From: Rhizobium sp. AC27/96
GTDB taxonomy: Bacteria > Pseudomonadota > Alphaproteobacteria > Rhizobiales > Rhizobiaceae
DNA length: 64,000 nt
NCBI RefSeq assembly: GCF_001692325.1
Contig: NZ_LXKN01000021.1
Coordinates: forward strand, 20,391-84,390
Direction: 5' to 3'
The notes under the pieces were generated by a model. The model saw only the letters and a list, made by a program, of their open reading frames with translations. It had not been told where the DNA came from and did not search any database. This document shows positions 41,412 through 48,987 of the stretch, in pieces; the stretch's first letter is position 1; each line of letters opens with the position of its first letter. The translations under genes and the position numbers were made by a program.

Positions 41412-42947
41412 CTATTCGACGTCGAACTTGACGCCCTGCGCGAGTGGTAGGGAGCAGCCGTAATTGATGGTGTTGGTCGCCCTGCGCATATAGGCCTTCC
41501 AGGCATCCGACCCCGATTCGCGGCCGCCGCCCGTTTCCTTCTCACCGCCGAAAGCACCGCCGATTTCGGCGCCGGAGGGACCAAGATTAACATTGGCGAT
41601 GCCGCAATCGGAGCCACGCGACGAAACGAAAGTCTCAGCCTCGCGCATGTCATTGGTGAAGATCGAGGACGACAGGCCTTGCGGCACGGCATTATGCAGC
41701 GCCAGCGCCTGGTTGAAGTCGCTATATTTCATCACATAGAGGATCGGCGCGAAGGTCTCCTGCTCGACAGGGCCAGTCTGCTCGGACATTTCGACCAACG
41801 CCGGACGAACATAGAAGGCATCGGCGGAGCCATTTTCAACGCGATCGCCGCCCGTGATCTTGCCGCCAGCCGCCTTTGCAGTGGTAAGGGCCGCCTGCAT
41901 CCTGTCGAAAGCATGCCTGTCGATCAGCGGACCGACAAGCGTTCCCGCCTCCAGCGGATTGCCGATCGTCACCGAGCCGTAGGCCTTCCGTAGGCGCGGC
42001 ACCAGCTGATCGTAGACGCTGTCGTGAACGAAGAGCCGCCGCAACGTCGTGCAGCGCTGGCCGGCGGTGCCCATGGCCGAGAACGCGACGCCGCGCAAGG
42101 TCAGGTCGAGATCGGCCGATGGGCAGACGATCGCGGCATTGTTGCCGCCGAGTTCGAGGATGGCGCGGGCGAAACGGCCGGCGAGACGCGGGCCGACGGC
42201 GCGGCCCATGGCTGTGGAGCCAGTCGCCGATACCAGCGGCACTTGGCGGTGATCGACCAGCAGCTCGCCGAGATCGCGTCCGCCGATCAGAAGAGTCGAA
42301 AGATTGGCCGGCGCCTCGCCGCCCTCGGCGACGTAGCGCTTCAATGCCTTTTCGAACAGGGCCTGCACGGCAAGCGCCGTCAAAGGCGTCTTTTCCGAAG
42401 GCTTCCAGATGGTGGAATTACCGCAGACTATGGCAAGCGCCGCATTCCACGACCAGACGGCAACGGGGAAGTTGAAGGCAGAGATGATGCCGATCGCACC
42501 CAGCGGATGCCAGCTTTCCATCATCCGGTGTTCGGAGCGCTCCGTGGCGATGGTCAGGCCGTAAAGCTGTCGCGAGAGACCGACGGCGAAATCGCAGATG
42601 TCGATCATCTCCTGCACTTCGCCGAGACCTTCGGAGGTGATCTTGCCGACCTCGACGGAAACCAGGCGGCCAAGCGCGGCCTTGCCGGCCCGCAGCTCTT
42701 CGCCGAGCAGGCGGATCAGCTCGCCGCGCTTCGGCGCCGGCACGTCGCGCCATGCGAGAAACGCTTGGTGCGCCTTGTCGATTGCAGCCTTCGCTTCGCC
42801 GGCCGAATGCTCCTTGAGCCGGCCGATCTCCGCCCCGGTCACCGGAGAGGTGACGGCGAGTGTACCGCCGGTATAGCGGTCGGCTGAAACGCCGAGTTCC
42901 GTCAAGATCGCCCTGGTCTCGGCAGCAAGATCTGATGTCGCGGTCAT
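41412..42947 (-). CDS. amaB: L-aminoadipate-semialdehyde / piperidine-6-carboxylate dehydrogenase (AmaB type)
   Basis: 511 aa aldehyde dehydrogenase. Catalytic Cys is in GTAGQRCTTLRRLF and general-base Glu in LELGGNNAAI; the NAD loop is SATGSTAMGRAVG. The overall sequence (WHPLGAIGIISAFNFPVAVWSWNAALAIVCGN) is that of the ALDH7 (antiquitin) group, which oxidises alpha-aminoadipate semialdehyde in lysine and pipecolate breakdown. AGAGGAAA lies 4 nt before the ATG. The gene follows the pipecolate-oxidase gene by 38 nt. Confidence 0.88.
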   Translation of the reverse strand: MTATSDLAAETRAILTELGVSADRYTGGTLAVTSPVTGAEIGRLKEHSAGEAKAAIDKAHQAFLAWRDVPAPKRGELIRLLGEELRAGKAALGRLVSVEVGKITSEGLGEVQEMIDICDFAVGLSRQLYGLTIATERSEHRMMESWHPLGAIGIISAFNFPVAVWSWNAALAIVCGNSTIWKPSEKTPLTALAVQALFEKALKRYVAEGGEAPANLSTLLIGGRDLGELLVDHRQVPLVSATGSTAMGRAVGPRLAGRFARAILELGGNNAAIVCPSADLDLTLRGVAFSAMGTAGQRCTTLRRLFVHDSVYDQLVPRLRKAYGSVTIGNPLEAGTLVGPLIDRHAFDRMQAALTTAKAAGGKITGGDRVENGSADAFYVRPALVEMSEQTGPVEQETFAPILYVMKYSDFNQALALHNAVPQGLSSSIFTNDMREAETFVSSRGSDCGIANVNLGPSGAEIGGAFGGEKETGGGRESGSDAWKAYMRRATNTINYGCSLPLAQGVKFDVE

Positions 42948-42985
42948 CTCGTTTCCTCTTCCTGTGATGGTGGTTTTTTGTGGTT

Positions 42986-44269
42986 TTAGACCCTAGCGCC
43001 GACGAAATGCGCAGCCTGGGCGCCGACCTCGTACCAGATTTCCTTCGCCGCCCTGAAGCTTGGCTCGACGACGTCGGTCACCGGCAGCGGCAGATCGGCC
43101 TCGGAAATCTGCCCGAGGATGTGCCCGGCAAGCACCTTGCCGAACACGGTGCCCGGCGCAATGCCGCGGCCATTATAGCCGGAAAAGCCGACGACATTCT
43201 GCGCCAGCTTGTGGAAGCGCGGCAGCGCATTGTCGGTCATGCCGATCTTGCCGTACCATTCGCATTCGAAGGGAATATCCCCAAGCTGCGGGAAGAGCTT
43301 TTTAAGGGAGCGCCGGGCCCAGCTCTTGTGGATCGCAAGGCCGGTATTCCGTAGCGCCCCGACGCTGCCGAATACGAGCCGGCCGGCCTGATCCATGCGG
43401 AAGGACGAGAGCACTTCCTTGGTGTCCCAGGCCCCCTCGCGGCCAGGCAGTACGGATTTACGCAAGTTATCGCCGAGCGGCACGGTGGCGAAATTGAAAT
43501 AGGGAAGATGCACCTGCTCGTTTCGTACCTGCTCCCACGGACCGGTGCTATAGGCATCCGTCGCAACGACGATCCAGTCGGCGGTGACCTTGCCGCCATC
43601 GGTCGAAACCACCCATTTTGCGCCGTTTCTTTCCGTAGAAATCACGCGGCTGCCGGTATGAACGGCGACACCGGCTTTCACCACGGCATGCGCCAGGCCG
43701 CGCGCATAGGCAAGTGGCTGGAGGGTGCCGGCGCGCATGTCGAGCAGCGCGCCCGCATAGGCGGAACTGCCGACGCGGCGCTCCGTTTCACGCGCGTCCA
43801 GTACGGTGACTGGCGCACCGCGCTTGCTCCACTGGCGAGCCCGCTCCTCGATCTCTTTCAGGCCTTCCGGCCCGACGGCGCAATGCAGCGTGCCATTGCG
43901 CTCCAGCTCGCAGGCGATGCCGTGCTTGTCGATCAGCTCCATGACAAGCTTCGGCCCATTGCCGAGAAGGTCAAGAAGCCGTTCGCCGTGAACGGCGCCA
44001 AGCTCGCCCGGAAGATCGTCCGGCATCACCCACATGCCGGCATTGATCAGGCCTACATTGCGCCCGGCTCCGCCGAAGCCGATCTCATTGGCCTCCAGCA
44101 ACACGACATTGCTGCCTGCTTCGGCAAGATGCAGCGCTGCCGACAAGCCGGTATAGCCACCGCCCACGATTACGACATCCGCGTGGACATCGCCCGAAAG
44201 CGGCAATGTCGCCGGCGGCAGCGGGGCGGTCTTTTCCCAAAGACCATGGGAGCGTGGGTCATTCAGCAT
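42986..44269 (-). CDS. FAD-dependent oxidoreductase, L-pipecolate oxidase (AmaA)-like
   Basis: 427 aa of the DAO family. The FAD motif ADVVIVGGGYTGLSAALHLAEAG near residue 30, AGALLDMRAGTLQPLAYARGLA in the substrate domain and GFSGYNGRGIAPGTVFGKVLAG at the C-terminus are clear. Paired with the ALDH7-type dehydrogenase, the likely substrate is L-pipecolate (AmaA); a glycine/sarcosine or puuB-like amine oxidase is the alternative. It is the first gene of the minus-strand module. Confidence 0.8.
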   Translation of the reverse strand: MLNDPRSHGLWEKTAPLPPATLPLSGDVHADVVIVGGGYTGLSAALHLAEAGSNVVLLEANEIGFGGAGRNVGLINAGMWVMPDDLPGELGAVHGERLLDLLGNGPKLVMELIDKHGIACELERNGTLHCAVGPEGLKEIEERARQWSKRGAPVTVLDARETERRVGSSAYAGALLDMRAGTLQPLAYARGLAHAVVKAGVAVHTGSRVISTERNGAKWVVSTDGGKVTADWIVVATDAYSTGPWEQVRNEQVHLPYFNFATVPLGDNLRKSVLPGREGAWDTKEVLSSFRMDQAGRLVFGSVGALRNTGLAIHKSWARRSLKKLFPQLGDIPFECEWYGKIGMTDNALPRFHKLAQNVVGFSGYNGRGIAPGTVFGKVLAGHILGQISEADLPLPVTDVVEPSFRAAKEIWYEVGAQAAHFVGARV

Positions 44270-44356
44270 GAAATCGGTCCATTCGACGAAGGCAATCGCG
44301 CTAATCTAGCGCCACGCCCGCCATTGCGGAAGCGGCAAGAACGACATCCGGTGGAC

Positions 44357-44470
44357 AGAGCATGATGCCAAAAAGTGTGATCGGTTTTCGGACGACATCA
44401 TGCTCCACGTCTTTGGTTCCGGAGCGGCTTCAGATTTCAGGTGGAACAGACCTAGAATCATCCGCTCTGG
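44357..44470. repeat. Rhizobial intergenic mosaic repeat, second type
   Basis: GAGCATGATGCCAAAAAGTG, then CGGTTTTCGGACGACATCATGCTC form a near-palindrome (GAGCATGATG...CATCATGCTC); a second half ends at CCGCTCTGGAG. It fills most of the 319-nt gap between the pipecolate-oxidase and Lrp-like genes; no other feature was seen there. Confidence 0.65.
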
Positions 44471-44588
44471 AGAAAAACTTGCATGGCGGCAGCGCTTTCG
44501 GCCATTATAGAGAAAATGCCGGCCGCCATCGTGGCCGCAGATAAAAGCACGTCGCCATCGCGGCTGCGGTCAGAAGCAGGACAATCTC

Positions 44589-44825
44589 ATGAAGCCCATT
44601 TTCGTTCAGCTCCAATGCGCTCCCGGCAGGACCTACGAAGTCGCCGACGCGATCTACCAGACGGAGCTGGTTTCGGAACTCTATTCCACCAGCGGCGAAT
44701 ACGACCTGCTGCTGAAGGTCTATATCAAGGACGAGCAGGATATCGGCATCTTCATCAACGACAACATCGCCAAGATCCCCGGCATCGTCCGCTCGCTGAC
44801 GACGCTGACATTCCAGGCATTCTAA
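44589..44825 (+). CDS. Stand-alone Lrp/AsnC ligand-binding (RAM) domain protein
   Basis: 78 aa consisting only of the RAM domain (FVQLQCAPGRTYEVADAI, LYSTSGEYDLLLKVYIKD). The HTH of Lrp regulators is absent. Such proteins can bind amino acids or mix with full-length Lrp proteins. It is divergent from the pipecolate/lysine genes, so a lysine-related ligand is possible but unproven. Confidence 0.85.
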   Translation: MKPIFVQLQCAPGRTYEVADAIYQTELVSELYSTSGEYDLLLKVYIKDEQDIGIFINDNIAKIPGIVRSLTTLTFQAF

Positions 44826-44867
44826 GAGATCCGGCATTTATCGCGGCTGAATCCGGGTTCAAAAATC

Positions 44868-44910
44868 GCCCCTCACCCCAACCTTTTCCCCGTTTTGACG
44901 GGGAGAGGGA
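44868..44910. repeat. GC-rich intergenic palindrome, pair 2 left
   Basis: GCCCCTCACCCCAACCTTTT, then CCCCGTTTTGACGGGGAGAGGGA: a degenerate copy of the repeat at 40155 with a CCCCGT-TTTG-ACGGGG hairpin. Confidence 0.7.
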
Positions 44911-44962
44911 GCTCACTGAGCCTCATGGCCGTGGCACCATCGCGCTGCAAACCTCGGACCGG

Positions 44963-45004
44963 TCCCCTCTCCCCGCAAGCGGGGAGAGGGCTAGGGTGAG
45001 GGGC
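44963..45004. repeat. GC-rich intergenic palindrome, pair 2 right
   Basis: TCCCCTCTCCCCGCAAGCGG followed by GGAGAGGGCTAGGGTGAGGGGC, inverse of the copy at 44868. With the CtrA-like box at 45138 it makes up most of the recognisable content of the 425-nt gap 44826-45250. Confidence 0.75.
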
Positions 45005-45137
45005 TCGCTCGCTAAATGAGTAAGAGACCTGGTGCTATAATCCGGTATCGAAACGCTCACCGAGCAGACTCGCTCCCGCCGCATATCGCCCCGATATTAA
45101 CCCTCTTGCCTAAAGCCGCTCGGCTTTCGACCCTCGA

Positions 45138-45153
45138 TTAAGCCCTTTTTAAC
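45138..45153. promoter_or_regulatory. CtrA box upstream of the GT4 gene
   Basis: TTAA-GCCCTTT-TTAAC is an exact TTAA-N7-TTAAC match, 98 nt before the GT4 start codon and in promoter position. It suggests cell-cycle control of the glycan locus; binding is inferred. Confidence 0.5.
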
Positions 45154-45250
45154 CGCCAGGGTGATCTGCTTTGCCGACTGATCAACGGGCGGCGCGATGC
45201 AGCGCCGGATTGCCGGCGCCTTGCGCGGCATAGGGGTCGAGGGTGGATCG

Positions 45251-46453
45251 ATGACATCGGCTGTTGCGGATATTCAGGCAAACAAGCAGGCGGGACCGCT
45301 GATCGTGCATGTCGTGCGCCAGTTCCTGCCGAACAAGGGCGGCCTGGAAGATGTCGTCGCCAATCTCTGCCGGCAGTTGGTTACCCGCGGCTATCGCGTG
45401 CGCGTCGTCACCTGCAACACGCTGTTTTCCGATCCGGGCCGCGAACTGGCGGCAAACGAAACCATCGACGGCATCGAGATCGTGCGTATCCCCTGGTCCG
45501 GCTCCAGCCGCTACCCGGTCGCACCCCAGGCATTCCGCCATATAGCCGACGCCGATCTGGTGCATGTCCATGCCATCGATTTCTTCTTCGACGCGCTGGC
45601 CTGGGGCAAGCTGATACATGGGCGCCCCATGGTCGCGACCACGCATGGCGGCTTCTTCCACACGCCCAAATATGCCGCCATCAAGAAGATCTGGTTCAAT
45701 ACCGCAACGCGGCTTTCGGCGCTCGGCTACAACTATCTCATTTGCTGCAGCCAATCAGACGCACGGCTCTTTTCCAATATTGCCGAGAGCCGTGTCCGCC
45801 TTATCGAGAATGGAGCGGATGTCGGCAAGTTCGCCAATTGCGCCGCATTGGAAGCGCGCCGCCGCATCGTCACCATCGGCCGTTTCTCGGTCAACAAGCG
45901 GCTGGACCGCATGCTCAATGTCATGAAGGTGCTGGCAGCCCGCGATGCCGAATGGCATCTCGATATTATCGGTGCCGTATCGGATCTCGATAAGCCGACG
46001 CTGGAGAGCGAAATCGCCGCTCGCAGCCTCGAACGCAACGTCTCCCTGCACGTGTCGATCGATGACGGCTCGATCCGCAACATCATCGCCCGCGCCTCGC
46101 TCTTCGCTTCCGCCTCGGAATATGAGGGCTTCGGCCTGGTGGCGATCGAGGCGATGAGCGCAGGGCTGTTGCCGGTGCTGCATACGAACGAAGCCTACAA
46201 GGCGATGGCCGAAACCCATCCCGCCCTCATGCTTTCGGACTTCTCCGATCCGCAAGCCGCTGCCGATACGCTGACCGCAGCTTTCGAGCGCCTTCAGGCC
46301 GATGATCTGACCCTGAGGCAGGAACTGCTGCACGATGCCCGTGCCTATGCATGGGATGAGGTCGCCCAGCGCTACATGGATGTCTATGCCGAAACCCTGA
46401 CGCCGAAGGGCAAATCGCCTCAGCTTTTGCGCCAGCGCGGCCAGGCCGCGTAA
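45251..46453 (+). CDS. Glycosyltransferase family 4
   Basis: 400 aa GT-B fold. The acceptor half begins VVRQFLPNKGGLEDVVANLCRQL (Gly-rich loop) and contains VHVHAIDFFFDAL; the donor half has VTIGRFSVNKRLDRMLNV and the ASEYEGFGLVAIEAMSAGLLPV signature with the E-x7-E pair. It transfers a nucleotide-activated sugar in the cytoplasm to a lipid-linked glycan. The ATG at 45251 is preceded by GAGGGTGGA. It converges on the GT2 gene with a 34-nt overlap. Confidence 0.9.
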   Translation: MTSAVADIQANKQAGPLIVHVVRQFLPNKGGLEDVVANLCRQLVTRGYRVRVVTCNTLFSDPGRELAANETIDGIEIVRIPWSGSSRYPVAPQAFRHIADADLVHVHAIDFFFDALAWGKLIHGRPMVATTHGGFFHTPKYAAIKKIWFNTATRLSALGYNYLICCSQSDARLFSNIAESRVRLIENGADVGKFANCAALEARRRIVTIGRFSVNKRLDRMLNVMKVLAARDAEWHLDIIGAVSDLDKPTLESEIAARSLERNVSLHVSIDDGSIRNIIARASLFASASEYEGFGLVAIEAMSAGLLPVLHTNEAYKAMAETHPALMLSDFSDPQAAADTLTAAFERLQADDLTLRQELLHDARAYAWDEVAQRYMDVYAETLTPKGKSPQLLRQRGQAA

Positions 46454-47274
46454 CCCTCGAGAATGCCCAGAAGCCAGGCGCGCTTGTAGCGCGCCGCATC
46501 GAAATTGAAACGCGCCAGAGCCGCAAGCCACCCGGCAACCGGCCGGAACAGGCGATAGCCGACATAATAAGGCGGGAAAGCCTGCTTGCGCATCAACGCG
46601 CCGAAGCCGCGCCCATATTTGCGCGCCCGTTCCACCTGCCGTGGGCCATATTCGCTGGTGACCTGATCATGATGGACGATCAGCTCCGGGAAAAACATTG
46701 CCCGTTTGCCGGCGGCAAGCGCGCGCAGCAGAAAATCCGCCTCCTCGCCGCTCTGGAAGGGTGATTGCGAGCCGACGCCGAGGTCTTCATCGAAACCGCC
46801 GATATCGGCGAGCGCGGCGCGGCGTACGAAGATACCGTTGGAATTGCCGCATTTCAGATAGTTCCATCGCGTCAACACAAGCCGCGTCTCGCCGGTCGGG
46901 CTGACAGAGGCGAGCCCATCGGCATCGAGCGTCCGGCCGGTGACGATCGCAAGCTCGGAATGCACGGCAAATAGCGCCGCAGCATCGGCAAGCGTATCGG
47001 CCTCGTACCAGCAGTCATCATCGGGAAAGCAGACATAATCGCCAGTGGCCACCGCCATGCCGTTGTTGCGCGCCCGCGAGAGGCCTTTGGGCGATCGGAT
47101 ATGCCGGATGGTGAAGTGAGGAGAAAAGCCGTCGATGAGCCCGCTCAGGCGGTCATCCGCATTCTGGTCGACGACGATCACCTCGAAATCGCGGTAACGC
47201 TGTTCGACGAGCGACCGGAACAGACGCTCGAGCTGATCGAAGCGATCGACCGTGCAGACGATGAGGCTGAACAA
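46420..47274 (-). CDS. Glycosyltransferase family 2
   Basis: 284 aa GT-A fold. FSLIVCTVDRFDQLERLF at the N-terminus, VVDQNADD as first acidic site, and CFPDDDCW as the DxD metal motif are present. I place the start at TTG 47274, which has GGGAGGG 6 nt upstream; the ATG at 47310 has none. It is on the strand opposite the GT4 gene and overlaps its 3' end by 34 nt. It presumably adds a sugar to the same surface glycan. Confidence 0.87.
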   Translation of the reverse strand: MFSLIVCTVDRFDQLERLFRSLVEQRYRDFEVIVVDQNADDRLSGLIDGFSPHFTIRHIRSPKGLSRARNNGMAVATGDYVCFPDDDCWYEADTLADAAALFAVHSELAIVTGRTLDADGLASVSPTGETRLVLTRWNYLKCGNSNGIFVRRAALADIGGFDEDLGVGSQSPFQSGEEADFLLRALAAGKRAMFFPELIVHHDQVTSEYGPRQVERARKYGRGFGALMRKQAFPPYYVGYRLFRPVAGWLAALARFNFDAARYKRAWLLGILEGYAAWPRWRKS

Positions 47275-47461
47275 TGAAACCCTCCCGACAAGCCCCGGGG
47301 CGGCCAACATCAGAAGGAATGAATATTAGCCGAAGTAAAAAGTGAACTTACAGCAGCATTAAGCCCTAAATATTAAGGCATATGAAATAGAGCTGACGCT
47401 ATCCCCATGAAGAGCCGACATGTGCATTGAGTCTCGGCGAATTGAGGAACGGTCTATCTTC

Positions 47462-48976
47462 ATGACGAAGAGCATTATGGCAAATTCGGTATTGAACGCG
47501 GCGGCGGGATTGACCCTGCTCGCGACCGGCTTTGCCTGTTCGATCATTGCCGCCCGCCTGCTTGGCCCGGAAGCCAACGGCATCATCGCCTTCTCGCTCT
47601 GGCTGACGACGACGGGCGCGCTCATCGCCGAACTCGGCGCCGGCGTGACCTTGCTGCGCATGCTGCCGCAATTGAAGGGCAACGGTTATTCGACAGAGGA
47701 GCGACTGGGCTTTGCCGCCTACCTCCTGCAGCCGACGATTCTCGCAACCGTAATCCTGCTCGTCGGCTATACCGCCTATTATTGGGATACGGAGCGATTG
47801 CATTGGGCCGGCGACGCCTCCGCCGTCATCGCCATCACCGGCATATTTTTCGTTTTGCAGTCGCTCGGCGCCTACAGCAAGAATTACCTGATCGGCGAGC
47901 AGCAAGTCGGCGCATTCCTGCGCCTCACGGTGATAAGTTCCGCATTGCAGCTCGTTACCGTGCTCGCCGGAGCGATCTTCTTCGGGGTCAGCGGTGCGCT
48001 TGCCGGCTATGCCATCGGCCAGCTGCCGATGTTCGTCGCGACGCTCAAGATCGCGATTGCCAGAAGGAACAGCTGCGGCGTCGGTCTTTCCGCCCTCGTC
48101 AGCTCATCGCTCATTCTCTCGATCGAGCTCATCAACAGCTCCATCTTTCTCAATCGCATCGAGCTTCTGTTCCTGCAGCGTTACTGGGGCATCGAGGCGG
48201 TCGGCTTTTATGCCGTCGGCCTGTCGCTTGCCAATCTGGCGCTGCAGCTGCCGGTGCAATTGAGCGGCAGCCTGCTGCCCTATTATTCCGAACAGATGCA
48301 TGCACGCGCATCGGACAAGCTGCCGGTCGAGGTATTTGCCGGCGTGGCGCGCAGCCTCGCCTACATCACCTTGCCGATGAGCTTCGGTCTTGCGGCAATC
48401 GCGCCCGAACTTGTCGTGATGATCTTCGGCCAGCCCTTCGCGCCGAGCGGCGGCATGGTTGCGCTGCTGTCGCTGACCGCGGCACCCTACGTCTTCATGC
48501 AGATATGCACGCAATATCTCTATTCGCTGGACCGCGTGCGCGAACGCACCATCATCGGCGTCATCGCCAGTGTCGTCATGGTCGTTGGCTGCCTGATCGC
48601 CGTGCCCTTTTATGGTGGTGAAGGCGCCGCGCTGGTGCGCCTTCTGACCGTCACCGTCATGTGCCTTCTGATGGTGCGCCGCATGGAATTCGAAGGCTCG
48701 ACGCGTGGCATGATGATCAATCTGGCCAAGGTGACGATCGCTGCCATTATTTGCGCGGCAGCCGCCTATGGCTTTGTTCAGGCACTGCCCGGCGTCGCCG
48801 GCCTCGTGGGCGCCGTCATTGCCGGCGGCCTTGCCTATGGCATCGCTCTCAGACTGCTGAAAGCCGTGCCAGTGGAGGATATCGGCGTTCTGCAGAAAAT
48901 CGCGGGGCGATTGCCAGCCCGCATCAATCCGATTGCTATTCAGGCTTTGGCGTTACTGGCGCCACGTCGCATGTGA
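47462..48976 (+). CDS. Wzx-like polysaccharide flippase (MOP superfamily)
   Basis: 504 aa with 12-14 TM segments. The start SVLNAAAGLTLLATGFACSIIAARLLGPEANGIIAF is the conserved first two helices of polysaccharide transporters, and the pattern continues in two halves. It would flip lipid-linked oligosaccharide to the periplasm. Starts at 47420, 47462 and 47477 are possible; 47462 gives the best-conserved N-terminus. The hydrolase gene starts 11 nt downstream. Confidence 0.86.
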   Translation: MTKSIMANSVLNAAAGLTLLATGFACSIIAARLLGPEANGIIAFSLWLTTTGALIAELGAGVTLLRMLPQLKGNGYSTEERLGFAAYLLQPTILATVILLVGYTAYYWDTERLHWAGDASAVIAITGIFFVLQSLGAYSKNYLIGEQQVGAFLRLTVISSALQLVTVLAGAIFFGVSGALAGYAIGQLPMFVATLKIAIARRNSCGVGLSALVSSSLILSIELINSSIFLNRIELLFLQRYWGIEAVGFYAVGLSLANLALQLPVQLSGSLLPYYSEQMHARASDKLPVEVFAGVARSLAYITLPMSFGLAAIAPELVVMIFGQPFAPSGGMVALLSLTAAPYVFMQICTQYLYSLDRVRERTIIGVIASVVMVVGCLIAVPFYGGEGAALVRLLTVTVMCLLMVRRMEFEGSTRGMMINLAKVTIAAIICAAAAYGFVQALPGVAGLVGAVIAGGLAYGIALRLLKAVPVEDIGVLQKIAGRLPARINPIAIQALALLAPRRM

Positions 48977-48987
48977 GGAGAAACGCC

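Noticed and set aside
47322..47346. CtrA-like box upstream of the flippase gene
   Set aside because: TTAA...TTAA halves are 10 nt apart instead of 7.
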